DNA of 64,000 nucleotides from Leptasterias polaris (Eukaryota > Echinodermata > Asteroidea > Forcipulatida > Asteriidae). The DNA is taken from contig JAZGTN010000058.1 in NCBI GenBank assembly GCA_037783415.1, positions 3,570,001-3,634,000 of the forward strand, in the 5' to 3' direction. Position numbers and translations under genes: made by a program. The notes below the pieces were generated by a model. It was not told where the DNA came from. It worked only from the letters and a program-made list of their open reading frames with translations, and did not search any database. Numbering within the stretch: the first letter of the stretch is position 1; the number at the start of each line of letters is the position of its first letter. Positions 46,770 to 56,942 of this stretch are shown here, in pieces.

Positions 46770-47269
46770 CGGCCCAGATCTTGTTACATCGGGCCCAACT
46801 AACGATGCGCACTAGAGGTCGGGGGGAGTCGCTAGGCGATCTCGGACAGTCCATTCGCCGATTGGTGCTCAAGAGCTACCCTAAGCTACCCGTCCAGGCG
46901 GTGGAGGCGTTCCGCAACTCCCTTGGTGACGAACAACTCCAACGCCACATCTTTTCAAGGAAAGCAACAACTTTAACCGAAGCCATCACTCTCGCCACCG
47001 AGATGGAGGCCTTCATCGACTCCCAAAACAAGAAGGGGAAGAATGGATTCCGGGATGTCAGGGTCATATCACAGCCCCTACCGCCACCACTAGTGCCGAA
47101 CTGGGAAAGCCCTGACTCTGCTCCCCGACAGACCGACCAGACTATGAGGGAGTGTGTTGGGTGCCATGAGTTCGGCCACGTACGGCAAGACTGCCCTCAC
47201 GGGCAGCGGGAGTTTAATAACAATCCCCAGCATTGGAGGGTAGCGTCCATACACTCAGAGAGCTGGTAG
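46770..47269 (+). CDS. gag: Gag C-terminal part with CCHC knuckle, outer LTR element
   Basis: This resumes the Gag frame cut at 13032: QILLHRAQLTMRTR, SIRRLVLKSYPKLP, FRNSLGDEQLQRHIF, then a CCHC zinc knuckle CVGCHEFGHVRQDCP at about 47150-47195 and a stop near 47267. Residues before the CGGCC junction belong to the inserted element. Gag binds the element RNA through the knuckle. No protease or pol follows. Confidence 0.8.
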
Positions 47270-47446
47270 AGCGACCGGGGGTTTGGAACCACTTGGAGCA
47301 AACCCAAGTTGCGACATCTCCGCCCACCACGCACAACCAAGAAGTACACAAGAACTGGGGTGAGCGACAAGGGGTTTTTGACCACTCGGAGCAAATCCCA
47401 GTCGTGACATCTCTGCACACCACGCAAAACTGAGCAGCACCGGCAG

Positions 47447-47700
47447 GCCCGTTGCAAACATTGCGACCGAGAGTTCAGCCGGACGGCAAACTTGACACGC
47501 CACCTGAAGTGGAGCTGCCCTGTACTCTACCGGGTGAAGTCGTACCGGTGCCCCTATGGGTGCGGGCAGGCATTCTTTCGGCCCCAACTGCTTCCCCAGC
47601 ACCTGAAACACTGCGCCCTTCGCCTGGGACTAGTGGGCAGAGTCGGAGTGGCGGAGGATGAACTAAATGATTACGCCAGTGACACACGGCCGTTCCAACG
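47447..47700 (+). CDS. C2H2/C2HC-type zinc-finger segment of the outer LTR element (interrupted)
   Basis: A plus-strand frame reads CKHCDREFSRTANLTRHL with a terminal Cys pair, then YRCPYGCGQAFFRPQLLPQH with a following HC. These are two zinc-finger-like modules. It ends at RPFQR where RAG1-like copy 2 is inserted (CAACG at 47696-47700), and the same frame resumes at 53389 (QRGWNSRGRTRSW). It lies where protease would be expected. A nucleic-acid-binding role is inferred. It may be a separate ORF or the 3' part of a readthrough product. Confidence 0.6.
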
Positions 47701-48159
47701 ACAGCGAGATTGCTCAAAAGTGCGCCCTCTGTTATCTGAAAAGCGCCATGCGACATAACCGAGGTTTTGCAGCCGGCGACTATTTGCTGTTGGCGCGTTC
47801 ATTGAGTAATGCTAATATGCAAATTTTAACCTCGATAATAAGCCCTTTTCTGATTGGCTATTACAAATCTATGAATAATAATTTTACTATTAAGTCTCTC
47901 TATTTATTAAAATTAGTTGGGGTCAATCTAATTTGTATAAACAAGGTGGTCACATGGGTAATAATCTCAGGCGTCGTGTTTCTGAAACTTTGACTCGGTG
48001 TGGAATTCCGTTCCAGAAATACGTGTTTTGTGTGCCTTTGTTGATTTTTAAAGAGCTTCTGTAAGCTATACGATGGTTGAGGACGATACGAGCTGGATTT
48101 TGAGTTATAGGTAAGTGTGGGCAATGGGTATTAATCGAGAAATTCTTTGCTGGATATTG

Positions 48160-51100
48160 CTATTTTTCATGACTAGAAAACGTGCTAGGGTAATAAATGT
48201 ACATGTACATGTATACGTTACACCTCCATACACAGTGTATGTACAGTAAAAGTACGTATGTAGGTAATGTTCGAGTAGTTGTTGTGTGGTGGCGTCTCAT
48301 GACACTCAGCAGCTTCTGCAGTGGGTCCCGCATCCCATGGGCCACCCTTCCTGCCCTGTTAAACTCGGTGTGAACCAATTCTCCACCCTGTTCATTTAGG
48401 AGACCGAAGCCAACCTTGAACATCCGGAGCTGGTCTACAGCATGGTCTTCCAACATGTGCATTTTGGGGCTGATGTTTATTTTAGGGAAGGATGTCCTGA
48501 AGCAACGCATGAAGTCTTTGATGCTGATGTCTGCAGGTAAACAATAATATGTTGATATATTATACATGTAAGCCTACAAAAATTTACAGAGAAATACATT
48601 TTATACGATATTTGTTAAAGGCCCTGTCACACCTTGAAGTTAAAAAATGTGGCGAATACGCTATGTACGTAAGCGCCCAAAATTGGAAAAAAAATTGATA
48701 GCTCAGCGTATGCCAGCCTTTTAGAGAAATGTTGATACGTCGGCATACGCTGGCTAAATCATCAAGGTGTGACAGGGCCTTAAGATATACGTATTGTTTG
48801 CTTTACCGATTTGTTGAATTTCATCATCTGTCAAGGGATTTGTATGATTGATGGCATGATGCACATCAGCGAATTTGAGAAAAATTTCCTCAAACTTGTT
48901 GCCGATTACTGCTGCCTCTCGTTGTAGCCTGGTGACATTAGCAATTGCAATGTCCTCAGACTTTGCGCTTCCAATCACCTTACTGGGAACTGTTGATAAA
49001 TCCTTGATAACTTTTACCTGCCGGTGGAGAAAAAAAAATGAAATGTTGGCATTGAAATGCTGACAAGATGTAGTGTTTATTCAATAGTATTCCATAATTG
49101 GTAAACTTTGCATGTAAGTAAATATCTGATTTACCTGACAACACTTGTGTACATGATTTCCAACAAAGGATTTGCCATGGTACGCTTGTCTACAAACGTT
49201 GTGCTTCACGAGTACAACATCCAGACCACTGGCTACTGGCCCAGTCCCAAATGGAAGACTGATCTTTGCAGCAAGAGTCTCCTAAAGGACCAAGAAAAGG
49301 AAAAGCACAATTGACTGTACAGAGTAGAACAAAAAAGCATTAATCAATAGTCAAACTGCATTATTTTTTAAACACAGCTTTCATGACAATTTACTACTTA
49401 CCAATTCAGTTATCTCATCTCGGAGCTGACCAGCTTTGTAGATCATTTCCCTGTATCCGTTGCCTCTTACATTTGGTTGAACTTGTGAAGTACTATGCAA
49501 CTGTACATGTAGAAGGGGAAGCTCATCCTCCAATTCATCCAGGGTTTCTTGTTTTGCTTGAATTTTTTCTCTCAGGTGTTGCTGCCTCGTAACTTCCGCA
49601 GTTACAGCCTGGTCAAAGTTAAACTCCTGGTCCATTTCATCTGCTCCTTCTACTCGTAACCTGAACAACGTAACATCAAGATTGTGGCAGTCAGATTCGA
49701 GGAGGTCGTACAGCTTCTTGAATACACCAAGAGAAATGTGCAGACTTGGTAGAATAACCTACATGAGGAATAATATAAAAGTAAGTAACTAGAGAAACAA
49801 ATGAAGGGGGGGGGGGGTAGTGAAAAAAAAGTATTATTCTATTAACTTTACTTACGTGGTCAACTTCGATTTCCAATTTTGGAGTGTCGACAATGCTAAA
49901 TGAAACATCCTTAGCTTTGTTCCGTCTGCTGCCATCTTCAACAAAGCTTTGGTAGTGTTGGCGAATTAACTGCAGGGTCCTCTTGGTGCTCGAACCCCTT
50001 TCCTCTTTGGACTTTTGCATCAGTTCTTTACTGGCCAAGCAGTATATACAACAGTATCGTGCTTAAAAAAATAGGGAGAAAAAGCCAATTAAACACATTT
50101 TTAATATATTGTGTTCCTTTAAAACATTGAACAGAATATAATTACCATTCGCTCCATAATCACCAAAACAAAATAAGCGAATGTTGCGTCCTCTGTCAAT
50201 GAGAAAATAGAAGATAAAAAACATCAGAACATTTTATAAGTTTGAATGCAACAGTTTTTGAAATCTAAGAATTGAAATGAATAGTAGACAAAAATAATGT
50301 TAGGGTAAAAAAGCAAAAACTTGACCAGAATATTATAACTATTGTTCTAAATAAACACTGCAAATTTAAGTTATTTATTACTCTTAAAAAATTCCTCACC
50401 TCCATTGTTGATTAGATAGTGTAGTGATTTGGCTTATGACTTTGGGGAGTGTCCTCATTAGGTTTTGGTGAGTGTCGCTTCCCTCAAAGCAGGCAAACAC
50501 TACAGTGTTTGAAGGCTGTTTGGATTACAGACATTGACAATTTGATATGCCATCTTGAAGGAGCTGCCACCCTTGTCGCCCCCAATTTTTATCCATATTT
50601 CATTTGGGGGGATGACTCCTCTGTGCCATGTTAGGGAATTACTCCTATGAAGAAATGCAGGTAGCAGATTGGTAGTTAAAAGCAATTAATTCATGAACTT
50701 ACTAATCAATAATTTGAAGAAAAAAATATATATAAAAGTTTGTTGTTCATTCACTGTACTTACTTATCAAGTCGAACTAGGTAGTCTAGTATCATTGCAC
50801 TGAGATTGTTGACAAAGGCAAAGGGCACCATTCTGTTTTCGAACCCAAGAGAGCCATTTGACTTGGTGCTGGGGAATATTAGCTCCACAAGCTCTCCCTC
50901 TAAGTAATCTTTGAGGAGATGCTTCTGCTGTGCCCTCATAGATCTTTCAGATGCAATGGTTGGACCAACATATCTGTGATAAAAGATAAAGAAAATATTT
51001 AAATGTGCCACTTTTTAACAAGCCTTTAGACAACTTTTAATTGTTGAAATAACTATCTAAATAGTGATTTTTTATTTTGCATTTTTATACAGTACCTGCG

Positions 51101-52612
51101 AAGTTTTCTCAATTGCTCCTATGCAAGACCGCAGTCCCTCATCATCGCTAAAGATCGATTTGCTGGTGGCACTGATACTTTTGTGAACTTGATGGACTTG
51201 GCACACTCTCAGTTTGTTTTGGAGATGCAGCAGACTGTTGATTCGTATTTGGAAGGGAGGGAGATGTAACTTGCTGAACATGTGCTGGCTGAGGAGGAAT
51301 TGTAATCTGTATTGTAAACTATAACCATAATTATGTCAAAATATTTGTTTAAAAATTAAATCAAGTTTGCTGTGCTTGTAAATTAAGTCGCACTGAGAAA
51401 ATGTGAAAAGTCTTTGTAAATAATCTCGCAATGTTGTAATAAATTATGATTGTTTCAGTCTGCATTTTTAATACTAAGTTAAGGGATTGTAAAAAAAAAT
51501 AAAAAATCATCATTTTGTGTGTTAATACTTACTCGTCCACCAGTGTTAAGAACCGCTGTCCTGTTTGATTGCTGCAACTTCAACCAAGTCCATATGTCTG
51601 TTGCTCTTTCTACCTCATAAGGAATTGGCTCTCCCTTTTTGTGTTTCAAAGCCTCTTCTCTCAGGACCTTAGCAGCATTTATGATTAAGTGTGATCGTTG
51701 CTGATTGGAGGATTCACATGTACTGCCTTCATGTACATGTACATCGGTGCTTGCAAAACAGGTAGCTTTCCCTCTTGTTACTGGTGCAGTTTGATGGATA
51801 CATTCATGGGTTTCGAGTTGGTTTAACTTTCCTATTCTGCTACACTTGCAACAAATCAGGTCCAAATTGTTAAGCTGTACATTGATGATACGTGAGCTAA
51901 GGGATACTTGTTGAAAGTCGAAACTTACTCTGCACACTGGACATGGCACAGAAGACAGTTTTTGGAACTGAAAGTACTTAGTTAAACAGCTCTTAGTTAA
52001 ACAGCTTACACAAAAGTTATGTTCACATGGAGATTGCAGACAAGGTGAAGTTAGCAAACAAAGGCAGATTGGACATGTAAATAGTGATTGTTCCTCCTCT
52101 CGACCTATAATCTCGAAGTAAGGGTTCGATTCACTGGAGTTATTAACAATGCTGGTGAAAATGTTATTGGTATTGTCAGTTGCAAATGGCAAATTCTGGT
52201 TGGGTGTTGACAATTTTCCAATAACCCTTCTGCACTTTCTTGGCCGACCTGGTCTTGAAGAATGCTGAAACAAATCGCAAACCTTACAGTTTCCAGATCG
52301 CTGATGCTTAACCCAGTCAATTTGATTATTACAAATGCCTTTATACTCCTGCGTTTGTGCGTTGTAATGCCTTATTTTTCTTGCACATTTCTCACAAATT
52401 ACTTGAGGATGCTGATCACTGTTATCGCTCCAGGTACTGACGCCAAACACGGCAATGACGCCAAACACGGCAAAAATTTCTTTGCGATTATCTTTACACA
52501 AAGTAGGTGTTCTGACATTAACGTTAGTTGTGTTGTCTGTTCTCGTTCCACAAACTCTACACAATTTTGCAAGAACTAGTTTGTGATAATCGAAACTTAA
52601 AGCCCTTGACAT
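48160..52612 (-). pseudogene. RAG1-like transposase, copy 2, nearly complete but frame-broken
   Basis: Minus-strand exons: 52612-51533, 51306-51096, 50973-50764, 50644-50400, 50192-50146, 50061-49856, 49758-49402, 49281-49135, 49017-48807 and 48530-48160, about 970 codons. Exon 1 (360 residues) carries the RAG1 N-terminal order: KLCRVCG, then HPQVICEKCARK, then WVKHQRSGNCKVC, a GRPRK basic patch, a RING finger (CPICLCLL...CEHNFCVSC...CPVC) and a CxxC...H module. The core has KIGGDKGG, GDYG, YCCIYC, HMLEDH and LNEQGGE. Defects: one-base indels in A runs near 51150 and 50515, and loss of 10 codons just after the second Asp compared with copy 1. The C-terminus differs from copy 1. It resembles the N-RAG-TP type of element described from molluscs. 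The RAG1 relationship is strong; the exact family name is inference. Confidence 0.83.
48619..48780. mobile_element. 162-bp Harbinger-like MITE, TAA duplication
   Basis: Left AGGCCCTGTCACACCTTGA is the exact reverse complement of the right end. TAA flanks it at 48616-48618 and 48781-48783. It is in the last intron of RAG1-like copy 2, 26 bp from the donor of the preceding exon. The 3-bp TAA duplication suggests PIF/Harbinger. Confidence 0.9.
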
Positions 52613-53388
52613 AATAATGAATCCGAATTTACATGATTCAATAAAATACCTGAGTACTCAGATGAATTCCACTGTACATCGTCTTAATTTATTCTTTGTC
52701 AACTAAGACTGCCCGCTCTGTGTTGATATTGCCTGTGTGATGCGATCATCAAAAGACGTGTGTACGTGTACTGTGGGGTGTTATATGTGTGCGCGTGATT
52801 AATATCGATTTTGTACACTATACGTACATTGTATGCCGTATTTTATACATGGTATACTGTGAAATGTTTCGCGGGCTTTGAGGGCCGGGAAGCAGACGAT
52901 CGCTGATTTTAGTTCATCCAAATGTGGGTGTACCTAGAATTTGTGTCATTGCCCACAAACAAAACCAACAATAATCCACGACAAAATTGTTTTTCTATAT
53001 AAATCCAGCTTTAGTCAGCATTTAAAAATTCATGTATTCTACAAAAAGGAATTTTACATTGCTATAAAAATATGTTTGGCCCCGATTTGTACCATTTTTT
53101 CCGTCAAAAATGTTCGAGTAAAGTTCATGTTATCTGGCTTATTTTATCAAGTTGTATGAATTTGATCAATAAAAGGCACATTAAGGGTATAATACAACAT
53201 TATATGCTATAAAACGAACAATTATTTAAACATAAGGTGTAATTTTTTCGAAAAACAAAAACATTTCACGACGGACCCTTTGACGTGTGAACGCCATGTT
53301 AAAGTCTAACAGTTATGTGACGTCACGCGCATTACTGGAGGAGCAAAATAGCAACAACCGGATATTGTTAAGTTTGTTTACGCACAGG
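52613..53388. other. 5' region of RAG1-like copy 2; no gene seen
   Basis: 776 bp upstream of the transposase ATG. No coding signal. The segment near 53290 (reverse strand AACATGGCGTTC) loosely resembles AACATGGCGGCG in the matching region of copy 1. It presumably contains the promoter. Confidence 0.45.
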
Positions 53389-53504
53389 CAACGGGGTTGG
53401 AACAGCCGTGGACGGACAAGGAGTTGGACGAGGGGCGGATGGAAAAGGAGGGCTGCGACCACTCGGAGTGCCTTCCAACGGTTCCGTCGACCCAACGCCA
53501 CCTG
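53389..53504 (+). CDS. Short coding segment of the outer LTR element between two insertions
   Basis: Arg/Trp/Gly-rich segment (RGWNSRGRTRSWTRGGWKRR) that continues the frame cut at 47700. It is cut again at 53504 by the Harbinger element and resumes at 60469. No domain is recognised. Confidence 0.5.
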
Positions 53505-54185
53505 CCGTCGATTTCACCAAACTCTTCCTAACTTATGATTAATCCTAGGACTTAGGACGAGTCCCAGCCTTAAGATCGATCCTAGCTAGGACGCGTCCTA
53601 TGATCGATTTCACCAAACACGTCCTAAACAAGATTAATCCTATCGCACGACGAACAATAATACGATAAAACCGTTTGCAATTTATTGGACGAGGCTGTGT
53701 TACTCTTATGTGACGACTGTTGTCTTGTTGTTCTAATCCCAAACGTAAACGGCCGTCGCGTGCACACGTTTTCTCACACTCTCACAGCATTTTCAAGATG
53801 GCTGATTGGCAGATCGTTATGGTACAACTTTTTGGCTCCAAAATCTTTTAGTAAAATGTCGTCTGCAAGCTCAAAAACACGTAAGTATTATACGTATCTA
53901 GGTAAATTTGTCAAATAATCCTGTAGCCGATGTTATTTGGATCATCTTCCTGTCACTTTCTTTCGGTAAACGGTTTCAAGTTTATCACCGATCACCACCA
54001 CGGAAGGAACGTGTTTATCTGTAATTTAGTGTTAGTTTTACAGCGAGGGATTTTAATTTAGATTAGAACTTAGAAGGCATAAATTTTGCTCCCTAAATTT
54101 TACTTTGTTCGTGCATTGGTGTATGCCCCGCTGCAAAAGTGCAAAAACGGAGGCATAAGTTGATTTTTGAGTAGGCTAGGTCCTA

Positions 54186-56020
54186 ATGCCAAAAATGGAG
54201 AAGGCACAAAAAGTCGACCGTGCCGGTAATTGGTCTTTTGAAGAAGTAAGCATGCTAGTCGAATTTGTCATGCAAAATAGACATAAGCTTGTGGGCACAA
54301 GTAATAAAAGCAACGCAAACGTGGAGAAAACAAAGGCCCACTACTGGAAGATGTGTAGCAGTGTTCTTGTGGAGAATGGATGCAGTCTGCGGGATTGGCA
54401 GAAAATCCGGAAAAAATGGCAGACCATTTCAAGTGATGCTAGATCATATCACAGGGATTGTAACCGAACTGGTAAGCACAGCTTTATTTATTTAATAAAA
54501 TGAAATCAAAACAAAAAAAGAATTTACTTATTTAGAATAAGAAAATGACTGCCCTAAATATAGTTCTACTGCTAGGCCGTTACCATATTTATAGAATGAA
54601 GATGAACGGCAGTAAACCTTCTTTGTTATCATTCAAAAAAGAGCTTAAACGGTACTTTCAATTAGAAAAATTCATCTGCATCACAAATGACAAACTCGCC
54701 AAATTTAATTTGAAATGGGATATATTCTCTACTCTCTGTAATAAGTAGTTTAGTTTATTTGTTTTCTATTACATTTGTTGTGATTGGCAAGAGGAATAAT
54801 TTGAATAAAAGTTCCCCCCCCCCCTCCCCCCGAGGAAATAAAAAAGGATTTACCTTCAATTCAACTACATGACACATTTGGGTTTTTTAGGATGATGTTT
54901 TTAAACTTGATTATTTATCTATTTTGGGGAGGGATGGAGGTGCAGTTTTATTAATGAATAACTCATTAATAAAAAATAAAAATAAACATTTTTATTATGA
55001 GAAATTGTATAAAGCCTTGTTGATCAAAAATCAAACACATGTGGATCATTTCAAAATGGGTATTTTTAAAATAATATTTATAGCTATTATTTGACAGTTA
55101 CTTGTAATGATATTTTTAATTTTATTTTGACAGGTGGAGGCAAGAAGCCCCCAGAGAACAAGGTTTTTAATAAGGTGTTGGAGGCGCTGGCACCAGTAGC
55201 TAAGGACGGCATCGTGTCCCAGACTGATGGAGAATCAGACCCCATCCCACAAGCCGGGCCGAGTGATGATGTGGAAGTCATGGACTTGATAGCAAATGGT
55301 ACCTATAAGTTTCTCTGTTTTTTCAGCAGGCTCAACCCAATCCTCTCCCCACCACAAACAATATAGAAAAATGAGAGTGAAATTAAATCTCAAACTTAAA
55401 CAGAGCAATCAAGAAGCTCATGATAACTTTTCATGACAAACATTTACTTGGTTGTTGTATACAACAAATAATAAATGTTCTTCACTCATGCAATAGTAGG
55501 AATATTTTCATTTGTTGAAAGATGGAATGTTCCATTCAATAACGCCAAGTTTAATAGAACATCTTTTAACGAATGAAAAATAATTCCACTATTGCAAGAA
55601 TAAAAAAAAATTATTTGTATAAAATTTTAAACGACGAAACTGATACAAATTAAAACTCCAAAAAAAAAATTGTGAGAAAATTACTGACAATGAGCATATT
55701 TATTGGCACTAAAAGATCATTTAGCAGTTTTCTGTTTCTTTTTATATATTCCAGTAATAATTGAAGGGGATAAGACCATAGGGGAGGACATTTCAGAGGC
55801 AAAAGAAGAACCACCTGCACCCTCTTCAGCCAAGTGCCCCAAAGAAAGAGAACTGCCTAACCTTGTCAAGCTAGAGGAGGAACGCCTTGTGCTCCAGCGT
55901 GAAGCAATAAAGATTGACAAGGAACACTTAGAGGTTTTCCGACATATTTCTGGGTCACTCCAAGAAATAAGTCATAACTTCCAAGTGTTCCTTAAATGTT
56001 TTACTAAAAATGAAGATTAG
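54186..56020 (+). CDS. Myb/SANT-like DNA-binding protein of the Harbinger element
   Basis: Three exons in phase (54186-54471, 55134-55298, 55755-56020) give 238 residues. Residues 15-90 form a Myb/SANT-like domain with spaced Trp residues (GNWSFEEVSMLVEFV, HYWKMCSSV, DWQKIRKKWQTI). The last exon has a Glu/Lys-rich helix (KLEEERLVLQREAIKID) typical of Harbinger partner proteins. In Harbinger elements this protein helps the transposase reach the nucleus and the termini. A possible earlier exon at 53854-53881 (MSSASSKT) precedes a donor, but its phase does not fit this ATG. No internal stop, so it may be functional. Confidence 0.82.
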
Positions 56021-56043
56021 ATTCTGAAAATTTAAGTTTTTAA

Positions 56044-56377
56044 AGGCACTGAACACGTTTGGTAATAATCAAAGACCAGTATTCTCACTTGGTGTATCCC
56101 AACATATGCATAAAATAACAAACCTGTGAAAAATTGGGCTGATTTGGTCGTCGAAGTTGCAAGAAAATAATGAAAGAAAAAACACCCTAGTTGCACAAAT
56201 TTGTGTGCTTTCAGATGTCTGAAAAAATAATAAAAGACTTCATGCATGAAGTCTTTTATTATTTTAGTGAGAAATTACCTCTTTCTCAAAAACTACGTTA
56301 CTTCAGAGGGATTCGTTACCAAGTAAGTTTTTATGCTAATATATATTTTGTGTAATTACCAAACGTGTTCAGTGCCT
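56044..56377. mobile_element. 334-bp MITE with TTAA duplication and internal hairpin
   Basis: Ends AGGCACTGAACACGTTTGGT and its reverse complement, flanked by TTAA at 56040-56043 and 56378-56381. Inside, about 56225-56265 forms a near-perfect palindrome centred on CTTCATGCATGAAG. TTAA duplication suggests mobilisation by a piggyBac-type transposase. Confidence 0.88.
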
Positions 56378-56719
56378 TTAAATCACAGTTCTGAGGCTTG
56401 GTATGGTGAAAGTACATGGGATCGGAATACTTCTCAGATTTGTCTACACTGCGGCATAGTTAGATAAGTTTCTACACGGAAGATAAGTACAATAAATTGT
56501 TGTGCGTAGTTTGCTCTAAATGTCATATTGGCCCATGTGGTTGTTATTGCTAGCAATAGCAACCACACTGGGTGATGACATTTAGCACAAGCTACGCATA
56601 CAATTTGTTTTTGTGGTGTGCATAAGTAATATCTGCGGCAGTGTAGACAAATCTGAGAAGTGCTCCCATTAAATTTTGTATTGTCAATTTACTTCACCAT
56701 GGTAAGAGTGCGTCTTTAA

Positions 56720-56930
56720 AGGGGCTGTGTCGTCATGATAACAGCGAGTCTGTGGCTAGACATTGAATTTCGAACTTTCACCCATTTATTGCACACGTGC
56801 ATGTGATGACAGTAACATCACAGGATAATAATGACGGTGCTCTTTTGTGTTGTAATAGTCAGCGCGCGTGCATGCAGTAACTTTCTGGGTCAGGAAACAG
56901 GCAAACTATGATTGTGACGACACAGTCCCT
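56720..56930. mobile_element. 211-bp MITE with TTAA duplication
   Basis: Ends AGGGGCTGTGTCGTCA and TGACGACACAGTCCCT, flanked by TTAA at 56716-56719 and 56931-56934. Noncoding. It has inserted 12 bp beyond the stop codon of the Harbinger transposase. Confidence 0.85.
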
Positions 56931-56942
56931 TTAAGTGAAAAT

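Larger units (their letters stand above)
47701..53388 (-). mobile_element. RAG1-like transposable element, copy 2 (5.7 kb)
   Basis: CAACG occurs at 47696-47700 and 53389-53393, and joining there restores the host retrotransposon frame. It holds one minus-strand gene with ten exons and a small MITE in its last intron. Termini are ACAGCGAGATTG (left) and GTTTACGCACAGG (right), with no clear inverted repeat. The 3' subterminal sequence resembles that of copy 1. This is the compact form of the same family as copy 1. Confidence 0.75.
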
